This document shows, one piece after another, positions 9,407 through 17,144 of a stretch of DNA of 64,000 nt. The position numbers and the translations under genes are program-made. The stretch is from Clostridium sp. 1001275B_160808_H3 (GTDB taxonomy: Bacteria > Bacillota > Clostridia > Clostridiales > Clostridiaceae), in the NCBI RefSeq assembly GCF_015550425.1, contig NZ_JADNAT010000001.1, positions 1 to 64,000 on the forward strand, given 5' to 3'. Each line of letters begins with the position of its first letter. Position 1 is the first letter of the stretch. The notes beneath the pieces were generated by a model. That model had not been told where the DNA came from. It did not search any database and saw only the letters and a list, made by a program, of their open reading frames with translations.

Positions 9407-9788
9407 TTTTAATCACCATTGGAATTCCACAGAAAACTCTATATACTTCTTTAGAATTATTACTTAAGTACTGAAGACATCTTCCTGTGCTTTCTCGCCA
9501 TATTCTATCTTCTTTCTTTAATGGAACTATCCCTTCACATATATCATCACTAATAATTATCTTATCTTTAAATAAACTTTCATTTTCTAAAATATATTTT
9601 AATGGATCTTTATTTTCTAAAGACATCTTATAAGTAAACTTATGAAATTTATTTATTACCTTTTTTGAAAAATCTATTTCTAAATTATCTATATTATTTA
9701 AATTTAATACCTCTTCATCAGAAATATTAAACTTCTCTTTAACAAAGCTTAACTTTCCACTATAAGCTCCACCAAATACAAGAATCAA
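9399..9788 (-). CDS. Short CobU-like protein
   Basis: A 129-aa protein starting VFGGAYSGK after a TTG at 9788, with GGAGGG 11 nt upstream. An in-frame ATG at 9869 has a poor RBS and would add a composition-biased N-terminus. The P-loop GGAYSGK and the C-terminal pattern IISDDICEGIVPLKKEDRIW followed by RESTGR and YRVFCGIP match the CobU/CobP superfamily, but the protein lacks most of the middle of the 180-aa enzyme. The segment before GIVP is where CobU coordinates nucleotide. It overlaps cobC by 8 nt. Either a specialised salvage kinase or a decaying paralogue; a full CobU is encoded two genes upstream. Confidence 0.7.
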   Translation of the reverse strand: MILVFGGAYSGKLSFVKEKFNISDEEVLNLNNIDNLEIDFSKKVINKFHKFTYKMSLENKDPLKYILENESLFKDKIIISDDICEGIVPLKKEDRIWRESTGRCLQYLSNNSKEVYRVFCGIPMVIKNE

Positions 9789-9849
9789 AATTAAACACAC
9801 CCTCCGTAATAAATTGCGAAGCAATTCAAATTGATAATATACAATTGAT

Positions 9850-9884
9850 AATGGATAATTATTGTCCATTGTGCATTATCCATT
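9850..9884. repeat. Palindromic insertion between cobS and the CobU-like gene
   Basis: AATGGATAAT (9850-9859) and ATTATCCATT (9875-9884) form a 10-bp inverted repeat. Two further small hairpins flank it: AAAAATG/CATTTTT at 9887-9904 and AATTGC/GCAATT at 9814-9828. They fill the only large gap (114 nt) in an otherwise overlapping operon and look like a small REP/MITE-type insertion. Confidence 0.5.
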
Positions 9885-9902
9885 ATAAAAATGTTCGCAT
9901 TT

Positions 9903-10661
9903 TTATATTATTATTGCTAAACATAGTATTCCTATTAACTCTGAGATCACAAGGCCATACCCAGCACTGTCTCCTGACATACCACCCAATTCTTTCGAAC
10001 TCTTATTAACTGAAATTATTGCTGAAATTATCATAGCTAATGAAACTATCAGCCCCTTAGCGCCAATAAAATATATGAAGCTTAAACTTGTTATAAGTAA
10101 AAATAAATATAAAACAAGTATATCAATTTTTCCTGTTCCTTTTTTAAAGTATGATCCAAGTGAACTTTCTTTCATTGATTCCTTTTTTAATAACATAAGT
10201 CCCATTAAACTTCTTGAAATAATAGGTATAATAATTAATCCAATTATGTTTTCTTTTTTATCTACTAATGTGTAAATAGCTGAAAAATCAATTATAAATA
10301 AAATTGCTAATGATATTACTGCAAAGGCTCCTGTATTAGGATCTTTTAATATCCTTACTTTTTCCTTTTGATCTCTTCTTGATAATAAAGCATCACATAC
10401 GTCCATATAACCATCTAAATGTAACATCCCCGTTATAATAAATGGAGTTATCATAGTAATTGCTGCTGTTAAAATGGTAGATATATTAAAAATGCTAACA
10501 ATTTTATAGACAGTATAATGTATTAATCCTACAACAAGTCCTACTAATGGATAAAGCTTCATCATATGCTTTACTCCATTATCATCCCACTTCTTATAAG
10601 GCATAGGTAATATTGTAAACATACTTAAAGCCATTATAAAAGCATTTATTAATTTAATCAT
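9903..10661 (-). CDS. cobS: Adenosylcobinamide-GDP ribazoletransferase CobS
   Basis: A 252-aa integral membrane enzyme joining adenosylcobinamide-GDP to alpha-ribazole (phosphate), the last assembly step. Signature regions are LPMPYKKWD near residue 18, GMLHLDGYMDVCDALLSRRD near 77 with its acidic metal-binding residues, and KDPNTGAFAVIS near 106. The start ATG overlaps the cobU stop by 4 nt. Confidence 0.93.
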   Translation of the reverse strand: MIKLINAFIMALSMFTILPMPYKKWDDNGVKHMMKLYPLVGLVVGLIHYTVYKIVSIFNISTILTAAITMITPFIITGMLHLDGYMDVCDALLSRRDQKEKVRILKDPNTGAFAVISLAILFIIDFSAIYTLVDKKENIIGLIIIPIISRSLMGLMLLKKESMKESSLGSYFKKGTGKIDILVLYLFLLITSLSFIYFIGAKGLIVSLAMIISAIISVNKSSKELGGMSGDSAGYGLVISELIGILCLAIII

Positions 10662-11209
10662 ATTAAATCACCTATATATTTTCTTCCTTTATGAATTATC
10701 TTATTATTATAACAACACTCTATAACAACATCTGAAATTTTAGCTAAACTTATATTTATTTTTCCCATCTCTCTTCTAAAAGCTTCTGTAAAATCATCAT
10801 ATACTATAGAATCACTAAACAAATAATCTGTTACTATGACTAAGTTTATATCTTTACTAGATAAATTTCTTATTCCATCAAATATTTTCCCACTCACATC
10901 CATTATAACTTGCTCTTCAATAAACATTTCATTAGTAACTATTGATGTAACACTATCTAATAGAAGTGTATCTCCTTTTTTTACTTTTGCTGCTACTTCT
11001 TCTATATTCCTACTTTGCTCAATTGTTTTAAAACCCCAGCCATCCCTTTCCATTAAATGATTATTAATTCTTTTTATATCTTCTTTATCGTAAGGCTGCA
11101 TTGTAGCAATGTAGTATAAATCACAATCTTTATCTTCTAATTTTTTCGATAGATGCTGCCCAAGCATTGACTTTCCACTTTTTGATCCGCCAACTATTAA
11201 TATAATCAT
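10658..11209 (-). CDS. cobU: Adenosylcobinamide kinase / guanylyltransferase CobU
   Basis: A 183-aa bifunctional enzyme that phosphorylates adenosylcobinamide and converts it to adenosylcobinamide-GDP. It has P-loop GGSKSGKS at residues 7-14, the guanylylated-His region RINNHLMERDGWGF near 48, and LLLDSVTSIVTNEMF near 82, with FTEAFRREMGKIN near 138. Full length for the family. The ATG overlaps the TGA of the upstream cobA remnant (ATGA), so the two are translationally coupled. Confidence 0.93.
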   Translation of the reverse strand: MIILIVGGSKSGKSMLGQHLSKKLEDKDCDLYYIATMQPYDKEDIKRINNHLMERDGWGFKTIEQSRNIEEVAAKVKKGDTLLLDSVTSIVTNEMFIEEQVIMDVSGKIFDGIRNLSSKDINLVIVTDYLFSDSIVYDDFTEAFRREMGKINISLAKISDVVIECCYNNKIIHKGRKYIGDLI

Positions 11210-11358
11210 TTTTCTATTCCAATCCTTACTAGAACTTTTTTATCTATAAATTTAGTAAGCAATGCCTTATTTCCTCTATCGGCGTCCTTTACTCCTACTC
11301 CCATTGCGGCAGTTGTTTTTCCACTTCCACAATACATATGAATAAATCCTAAATTCAT
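11206..11358 (-). pseudogene. Truncated cobA/btuR corrinoid adenosyltransferase remnant
   Basis: A 50-codon ORF that begins MNLGFIHMYCGSGKTTAAMG and continues VGVKDADRGNKALLTKFID. This is the start of BtuR/CobA/CobO (GxIHxYxGxGKGKTTAAxG, then RGxxVxxxQF) with two residues missing from the P-loop (GSGKTTA for GxGKGKTTA). Everything after the first strand pair, about 120 residues, is gone. The ORF is not decayed at its edges: AGGAG sits 7 nt before the ATG, which directly follows the cobT stop (TAAATG), and its TGA overlaps the cobU ATG. It may persist because it couples cobT to cobU translation. The cell would need an adenosyltransferase encoded elsewhere. Confidence 0.75.
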
Positions 11359-12468
11359 TTAATTTCTCCTATCTACAATATAATTCTTTTTATTTTTAAC
11401 TTTTTCTAAATAACTTGGATCTATTTCAGCTTCACTAAAGGTTGCCATATTATTCATCATAGCACATGAATATTGAACTATGGAAAAAGCTATTGGGCAC
11501 CCACTGCCTTCTCCAAGTCGCATATCTAAATTAAGCATAGGTTCTAATCCTATATTACCCATTGCAATATTGTATCCAATTTCCTTTGAGCAATGAGATG
11601 ATATAAGATAATCTTTAACATCTTTATTTAGCTTAGTAGCTACTAAGGCTGCAACAGCTGATATAAAGCCATCTATTACAACTGGTATTTTATAATATGA
11701 AGCTCCTAAAAAAACTCCTACCATTCCAGCTAAATCAAATCCACCAACTTTAGCTACAACATCAATTGGATCATTAAAATTTGGCTTATTTACCTCTATA
11801 GCCTGCTTTACTACTTTCTTCTTCTTTTCAAAAGCATCATCTGTTAAACCTGCACCTTTTCCTACAACATCTTCAATTTCACAGTTTATTAAAGCTGCCA
11901 AAACAGCACTACTAGTAGTTGTATTACCTATTCCCATTTCTCCAACACCAACTATGTCATATCCATTTTGCTTAGCTTCTTTAACCATATCAATCCCTAT
12001 GTAAATACCTTCAATACACTCTTCATAAGTCATTGCCTCTTCTTTAGCTATGTTATTGGTCCCTCTTCTAATTTTTCTACTTATTGCCCCTGGTATATCT
12101 CCCTCACAATCAACACCAATATCGACTACTAATAAATCAGTTTTATTTTCTTTTGCAAGAACAGCAACACCTGTTAGTCCTTTTGAAAAATTGATAGTTT
12201 GTGCTAAAGTAACATATTTAGGGGCAGATGCAACTCCCTCTTCCACAACTCCATTATCTGACGAAAAAATTATTATGCATTTTTTATCTATTCTATTTTT
12301 TATTTTTCCTGTTATACCAGCCAATTGAATAGCAATCTCCTCAAGTTTACCTAAACTTCCTAAAGGCTTTGCTAAAGAATCTACTCTTCCCCTTGCTTCA
12401 TCTTTAACCTTATAATCTATTTCTTCAATATTTCTTATTACTTCCTCAACTACTTCTCTGTGACCCAC
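11359..12468 (-). CDS. cobT: Nicotinate-nucleotide-dimethylbenzimidazole phosphoribosyltransferase CobT
   Basis: A 369-aa enzyme that activates the lower-ligand base to alpha-ribazole-5'-phosphate. Family marks are LAKPLGSLGKLEEIAIQLAG near residue 32, FSSDNGVVEEGVASAP near 68, the GVGEMGIGNTTTSSAV loop near 174 and the catalytic Glu in the LRLGEGSGCP-type region MRLGEGSGCPIAF near 317. The start is GTG 12468 with GGGGG 7 nt upstream. It heads the operon, transcribed from a promoter only about 30 nt upstream, so there is no room for a riboswitch. Confidence 0.93.
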   Translation of the reverse strand: MGHREVVEEVIRNIEEIDYKVKDEARGRVDSLAKPLGSLGKLEEIAIQLAGITGKIKNRIDKKCIIIFSSDNGVVEEGVASAPKYVTLAQTINFSKGLTGVAVLAKENKTDLLVVDIGVDCEGDIPGAISRKIRRGTNNIAKEEAMTYEECIEGIYIGIDMVKEAKQNGYDIVGVGEMGIGNTTTSSAVLAALINCEIEDVVGKGAGLTDDAFEKKKKVVKQAIEVNKPNFNDPIDVVAKVGGFDLAGMVGVFLGASYYKIPVVIDGFISAVAALVATKLNKDVKDYLISSHCSKEIGYNIAMGNIGLEPMLNLDMRLGEGSGCPIAFSIVQYSCAMMNNMATFSEAEIDPSYLEKVKNKKNYIVDRRN

Positions 12469-12502
12469 TGCCCTTCCCCCTTAATCTACTTCTTTTTTTG
12501 TT

Positions 12503-12532
12503 ATAATATATTAAAATTTATCTAAAAGTCAA
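12503..12532 (-). promoter_or_regulatory. Sigma-A-like promoter of the cobT operon
   Basis: Minus strand TTGACT (12532-12527), 18-nt spacer, TATTAT (12508-12503). The transcript leader would be about 30 nt. Confidence 0.65.
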
Positions 12533-12554
12533 TAAAGGCATATTTCTTTATAAA

Positions 12555-12592
12555 ACAAAAAAATCCACAGTTAAATATATTTAATCTGTGAA
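12555..12592 (-). terminator. Terminator of the 159-aa hypothetical gene
   Basis: On the minus strand TTCACAGATTAAATA pairs with TATTTAACTGTGGA (one mismatch inside), followed by seven T. It separates the upstream hypothetical gene from the cobT promoter. Confidence 0.8.
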
Positions 12593-12624
12593 TTCATCTT
12601 TAATAGCCTCTAATAGTATAAATC

Positions 12625-13104
12625 TTATATATGTTTTTCAAAAATAATTTCTGAAGAGTTTGGCCAAATATTAGTTTTATTTGCAAGCTTTATTTTTATA
12701 TTCTTTAAACTAACGCCATTTAAAAATATTTCTATAAAATCCTCATTATTTCCTGTATATGAACCAAATAGTATTAATTTATCAATTTCATTTTCAAAAT
12801 CTATTATTTCATAAACCTCATAATACATAAGCTCTCTTCCTTGTGAAGAATATTTTATTTTATCAATTGAAATATACTCATTAAACTTATATATAAATTC
12901 TCTTGAAAATGAATCTCCAATACTTTTTAAATATACTTCATTTTTATTTAAGTCCAAATCACTACAATGACTTTTATACTTATTAGCTATATATAAAATC
13001 TTATTTATACTCTCTTTCGATATTTTAAAAAATTCATTATAATTAAAAAAACCTTCATACAACACTGTAGTTGATAGAATTTCATCTATTCCAATACAAT
13101 CCAT
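12625..13104 (-). CDS. Uncharacterised 159-aa protein
   Basis: I do not recognise a family. The protein is soluble, acidic and rich in Ile, Asn and Glu, with no signal peptide, membrane segment or Cys/His metal motif. The pattern of alternating helices (residues 20-50) and strands (residues 95-150, such as EIDKLILFGSYTGNNEDFIE) suggests a small alpha/beta domain. The start ATG 13104 has a strong AAAGGAGG. It is monocistronic, with its own terminator at 12555-12592. Confidence 0.6.
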   Translation of the reverse strand: MDCIGIDEILSTTVLYEGFFNYNEFFKISKESINKILYIANKYKSHCSDLDLNKNEVYLKSIGDSFSREFIYKFNEYISIDKIKYSSQGRELMYYEVYEIIDFENEIDKLILFGSYTGNNEDFIEIFLNGVSLKNIKIKLANKTNIWPNSSEIIFEKHI

Positions 13105-13230
13105 ATTAAGCCTCCTTTAATTTAAAATATAGTTATAGCAAATGCTTTGTATTGAATAATATTATCTACTTATATTCTTATACTTTTTTATTTAATTTAA
13201 AAGTCCTATTTTCTTCAAAAATAGTCATAA

Positions 13231-13256
13231 AAAAAATAGGACCATAGTCCCATTTT
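13231..13256 (-). terminator. Terminator of rluF
   Basis: On the minus strand TGGGAC-TATG-GTCCTA (6 bp with one G.U) is followed by eight T. It is about 35 bp past the rluF stop. Confidence 0.7.
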
Positions 13257-13289
13257 GGAAATATTTTTTAAAATTAATTAAATATTACA

Positions 13290-13973
13290 TTAAACTTCTT
13301 CTATAATCTTATTTATAATTTTCTTATCTATAAGTTTCCATTGCCCTATCCCTATATCATCTAGCGCAATATTCATTATTCTTATTCGCTCTAACTTGGT
13401 AACATTATATCCAAAAACTTTGCTCATTCTTCTTATTTGTCTATTCAATCCTTGAGTTAAAATAATACTAAACACATTTCTATCTATTCTTCTTAATTTA
13501 CATGGTCTAGTAACAGTCCCTAATATCTCAACACCTTTAGACATGCCTTCAATGAAGCTATCATCAAAATCTTTATCTAAAGTTACAATATATTCTTTTT
13601 CATGATAACTTTCTGAAGATAATATTTTATTTGCTAACTCTCCATCGTTTGTCATTAAGATTAGCCCCTGAGAGTCCTTATCTAATCTTCCAACTGGAAA
13701 AACATAATCCTTATAATTTAAAAAGTCAATTATATTATTATCTATTTCTCTTGCAGAGGTACAAACTATTCCTGGTGGCTTATTTAATGCTATATATACC
13801 TTTTCCTTTGGCTTTACCTTTTCACCGTCTAATAATATCTCATCATTTTCCTCAACCCATTGACCTTGTTCACATAGTTTTCCATTAACAATTATTCTTT
13901 TATCTTCAATCCATCTACTTACTTCTTTTCTTGAGCAATATCCATAGTTACTTAGTAGCTTATTTATCCTCAA
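13290..13973 (-). CDS. rluF: 23S rRNA pseudouridine synthase RluF-type
   Basis: A 227-aa RsuA/RluB/E/F-family enzyme. An N-terminal S4 RNA-binding domain (MRINKLLSNYGYCSRKEVSR to about residue 55) precedes the catalytic domain. The catalytic Asp is in GRLDKDSQGLILMTNDGELA, and the RluF-like segments HEKEYIVTLDK, GVEILGTVTRPCK and GLNRQIRRM are present. The RLDKDSQGL form, rather than the RLDxxTxGL of RluB or RsuA, is what points to RluF, which modifies U2604 of 23S rRNA (E. coli numbering). Single gene with its own terminator. Confidence 0.85.
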   Translation of the reverse strand: MRINKLLSNYGYCSRKEVSRWIEDKRIIVNGKLCEQGQWVEENDEILLDGEKVKPKEKVYIALNKPPGIVCTSAREIDNNIIDFLNYKDYVFPVGRLDKDSQGLILMTNDGELANKILSSESYHEKEYIVTLDKDFDDSFIEGMSKGVEILGTVTRPCKLRRIDRNVFSIILTQGLNRQIRRMSKVFGYNVTKLERIRIMNIALDDIGIGQWKLIDKKIINKIIEEV

Positions 13974-14073
13974 TGTACAAATTATCCTTTCTGTTTCTTA
14001 TTTCTATATTATATATTTGTTTCAATTAATAATCCATATTTATATTTTGCAAATATAAAGGCTACGCTAACTA

Positions 14074-14143
14074 GATATGTATTAAATTGGAGATATTATA
14101 TGAAAATCGGAAAGTTAATACATATCATTAAGTTTAATTCGAA
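14074..14143 (+). repeat. 70-bp dispersed repeat, copy 1
   Basis: This 70-bp segment matches the reverse complement of 38461-38530 at 62 of 70 positions with no gaps; six of the eight differences are transitions. Its first half carries GATATGTATTAA and its middle TTAATACATATC, so it can fold as a hairpin with a 28-nt loop. It lies in the divergent region between rluF and the alpha-amylase gene. It contains an ATG with a GGAG before it, but the other copy has ATA there, so it is not a conserved ORF. Confidence 0.8.
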
Positions 14144-14269
14144 AATACTACAAAATTGAATTTATATTTTTGTACTCCCGTACAAATATATCTAATACTC
14201 AACATTTGTAATTGTTGTCATAAATGAACTGTGTTAAATTCAACTTATGAAACTTCTAGGAGGGGTAAA

Positions 14270-16054
14270 ATGAAGAAGAAAAAAATATTTTATTTATCTA
14301 TATCAATAATTTTAGCTTTAACTGCTATAATAGTTTCCTTTAATCTATTGACAAAAAATAATAATAAACTTGAAAACAAACCATTCTCATGGGATAATGT
14401 TAGTCTTTATTTTGTAATGACTGATAGGTTTTATGATGGTGATAAATCTAATAATAATTCATATGGAAGAGTTAGTGTAGATTCTAAAGGATCAACCGTT
14501 GGAACTTTTCATGGTGGAGATATTAAGGGTTTAACTAAAAAATTGAAGGAAGGATATTTTGATGATTTAGGAATCAATGCAATTTGGCTTACATCTCCAG
14601 TAGAACAAATACATGGATTTATATCTGGAGACTCAAACGGTTCCTTTGCTCATTATGGTTATCACGGCTACTATGCTTTGGATTGGACTTCAATAGATAA
14701 GAATATGGGGACTGCTCAAGAAATGAGAGAATTTGTTGACTTAGCTCATTCAAAGGGAATAAGAATTGTTTTAGATGTTGTAATGAATCATACTGGATTT
14801 TCTACTTTAAAAGATATGTCTGACTATGATTTTTATCCAATAAAAAATGATACAGTTGATATTTCTAATTGGATTCCTGATGAAAATGAAAACTTTGATA
14901 CTTATAATAAAACCATAGTTGATTATACTGCTCATAAAGAGGAGTGGTCCAAATGGTGGGGACCTGATTGGATAAGAGCTGGTATCCCTGGATACACTCC
15001 TGGTGGTTCAAATGATATAACAATGAATCTTTCGGGGTTACCCGATATAAAAACAGAATCTACAAATCCTGTAGATATTCCTCCAATACTTAAAGTAAAG
15101 TGGGGAAAAGATGCCACAGAAAAAAATGATAAATGGATAATTCCAGCTGCTGAAAAATATAGAGAAAACTTAAATATAGCACCTTCAGAGTATATAATAA
15201 AATGGCTATCAGCTTGGGTAGAGGAATTTGGAATAGATGGCTTTAGATGTGATACTGCTAAACATATAGATATGTACAGATGGCAAGAATTAAAAGAAGA
15301 ATCAAATAAAGCTCTAACAATTTGGAGAGAAAAAAATCCTAATAAACCTGGTGCTAAATGGACAGATGATTTTTGGATGACAGGTGAAGTTTTCGGACAA
15401 GGTCTTGATAAAAATGAATACTATAATAATGGCTTTGATTCAATAATAAACTTTAAATTTCCAAAAGGTGATAGTATAGATTCATTAGAGGAAATTTATT
15501 CTGAATATGCTAATAAAATAAATTCTGACTCTTCATTTAATGTCTTAAGTTATATATCCTCACATGATACTGGATTAACTAGAGGAAATATGATTAATTT
15601 AGGGACAAAGCTTATTTTGTCTCCTGGTGGTATAGAAATTTATTATGGTGATGAATCAAATCGTAAACCTTCAACTAATACTATAACTACCGCTAAAGAT
15701 CAACCTTCAAGATCAGATATGAATTGGGATAATATAGATAAGGATGTGTTATCTCACTGGCAAAAACTTGGTAAGTTTAGGTCAAACCATATTTCAATAG
15801 GTGCAGGAGAACATAAAGAAATCCAAACTTGTCCTTATGCTTTTAGTAGAATTTATAATAAAAATGATTTTAATGATAAAGTTGTTGTTGCAACTGGCGT
15901 TTCTAATGAAGCTACTATAGATGTATCATCTATATGGGAAAACTCCACATCTATAAGAGATTTTTATACTGGAAAGAAATATACAGTTAAGGATGGTAAA
16001 GTTGCTGTCAAAGCTAATAGTAATGGTATTGTATTATTAGAAGAAGTAAAGTAA
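14270..16054 (+). CDS. Exported alpha-amylase (GH13, MalS-like)
   Basis: A 594-aa glycoside hydrolase. The N-terminus MKKKKIF with a hydrophobic stretch to about residue 27 is an export signal or anchor; there is no lipobox. The four GH13 regions are complete: DVVMNH (169-174), GFRCDTAKHI with nucleophile Asp328, MTGEVFG with acid/base Glu373, and SSHDTG with Asp433. The layout, with GDIKGLTKKL and HYGYHGYYALDW, resembles the periplasmic E. coli MalS. It should cut alpha-1,4-glucans outside the membrane. ATG 14270 has AGGAGGGG 5 nt upstream, so I reject the upstream in-frame GTG at 14231. Monocistronic, ending in terminators at 16148 and 16252. Confidence 0.9.
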   Translation: MKKKKIFYLSISIILALTAIIVSFNLLTKNNNKLENKPFSWDNVSLYFVMTDRFYDGDKSNNNSYGRVSVDSKGSTVGTFHGGDIKGLTKKLKEGYFDDLGINAIWLTSPVEQIHGFISGDSNGSFAHYGYHGYYALDWTSIDKNMGTAQEMREFVDLAHSKGIRIVLDVVMNHTGFSTLKDMSDYDFYPIKNDTVDISNWIPDENENFDTYNKTIVDYTAHKEEWSKWWGPDWIRAGIPGYTPGGSNDITMNLSGLPDIKTESTNPVDIPPILKVKWGKDATEKNDKWIIPAAEKYRENLNIAPSEYIIKWLSAWVEEFGIDGFRCDTAKHIDMYRWQELKEESNKALTIWREKNPNKPGAKWTDDFWMTGEVFGQGLDKNEYYNNGFDSIINFKFPKGDSIDSLEEIYSEYANKINSDSSFNVLSYISSHDTGLTRGNMINLGTKLILSPGGIEIYYGDESNRKPSTNTITTAKDQPSRSDMNWDNIDKDVLSHWQKLGKFRSNHISIGAGEHKEIQTCPYAFSRIYNKNDFNDKVVVATGVSNEATIDVSSIWENSTSIRDFYTGKKYTVKDGKVAVKANSNGIVLLEEVK

Positions 16055-16147
16055 AAAGTATCGTAGTCTCAGAAATCTATTTAATATAAAATTTATTCAA
16101 TTTTAAGTAAGCTTTATTACCTTTAAAAGTTAATTTCTTATTTTTAT

Positions 16148-16176
16148 AAAGGGTCTCACGAAACGTGAGATCCTTT
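16148..16176 (+). terminator. Terminator of the alpha-amylase gene
   Basis: GGGTCTCACG-AAA-CGTGAGATCC with flanking AAA/TTT gives a 13-bp stem with a 3-nt loop, then TTTT. About 95 bp past the stop. Confidence 0.85.
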
Positions 16177-16251
16177 TAAACCATTGATTTTACTTACTTA
16201 AAGGCGTTTTTAAACTTAAATAGAGATTTTGTCTATTATTTACATACATGC

Positions 16252-16285
16252 AAAAATGTAAGCTCTAATTAGAACTTACATTTTT
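16252..16285. terminator. Bidirectional terminator between amylase and HAD genes
   Basis: AAAAATGTAAG / CTTACATTTTT is a perfect 11-bp stem with a 12-nt loop and works in either direction. On the minus strand it closes the DeoR-HAD operon. Confidence 0.8.
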
Positions 16286-16331
16286 ACTAGCTAATATAAA
16301 AATTTATTTTGATACAAACCCTGTATAAATT

Positions 16332-17117
16332 TTATACACCTACAACTTCTTTTATTGCTTCTACTACTCCATTATCATTATTACTTTTTGCAATAAATCT
16401 TGATACCTTCTTTAAATCATCATGTGCATTTTCCATTGCAAAGCTATAATAAGCGCTACCCATCATTTCTAAATCATTAAGATAATCTCCAAATACCATT
16501 GTTTCTTTATGATCTATCTCTAGCATATCTTGAATTTTATTTATTGCAACTCCTTTATTAACACCTTTAGCAGTTATATCAAGCCAAATTTCTCCTGATA
16601 CTGTTACTTGAAGCTTGTCTTTATATTCATTATAGTAATTATTACTATTAAATTCAGAACCAGAAAAATCACATATTGTTACTTTTAATATATCATCTTC
16701 AACTTTAGTTAAATCATCAATTATTTCATATCTCTCATAATATTTCTTTGTTTCTTTTACTAATCTCTCTTCATTACTTTCTATATAAGCCGATTTTTTA
16801 CCACATACTATAACATGAGCATTTTCTATAGTTCTACCTATTTTAATAAGCTCTATTGCAACATTTTTATCTAAAGAATTAACTAAAATTTCTTCACCTT
16901 TATATACTACAAATGTTCCATTCTCGGCTATAAACATCATATTATCTTTTATTTTTTCAAATCTTTTTAATAAGTTATAATATTGTCTTCCACTTGCAGC
17001 TGCAAATATTATGTCCTTTTCAACAAGCTTATGAAAAATATCAAAAAACTCCTTGTTTATTTCATTATTCCCATTTAGCAATGTTCCATCCATATCTGAT
17101 GCTATAAATTTTATCAT
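16332..17117 (-). CDS. Cof-type HAD-superfamily phosphatase
   Basis: A 261-aa phosphatase of the Cof subfamily (HAD IIB). Motif I is FIASDMDGTLLNG with nucleophile Asp at about residue 8, motif II Ser/Thr lies in FAAASGRQ, and motif IV is VFGDYLNDLEMM near 205; a C2-type cap lies between. These act on sugar phosphates or nucleotides such as FMN precursors. ATG 17117 has AGGAG 11 nt upstream; the GTG at 17129 overlaps that SD and is unlikely. It sits 27 bp after a DeoR regulator, so its substrate is probably the sugar phosphate sensed by that regulator. Confidence 0.85.
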   Translation of the reverse strand: MIKFIASDMDGTLLNGNNEINKEFFDIFHKLVEKDIIFAAASGRQYYNLLKRFEKIKDNMMFIAENGTFVVYKGEEILVNSLDKNVAIELIKIGRTIENAHVIVCGKKSAYIESNEERLVKETKKYYERYEIIDDLTKVEDDILKVTICDFSGSEFNSNNYYNEYKDKLQVTVSGEIWLDITAKGVNKGVAINKIQDMLEIDHKETMVFGDYLNDLEMMGSAYYSFAMENAHDDLKKVSRFIAKSNNDNGVVEAIKEVVGV

Positions 17118-17144
17118 ATGCTTGATCACTCCTAATTATTATAT

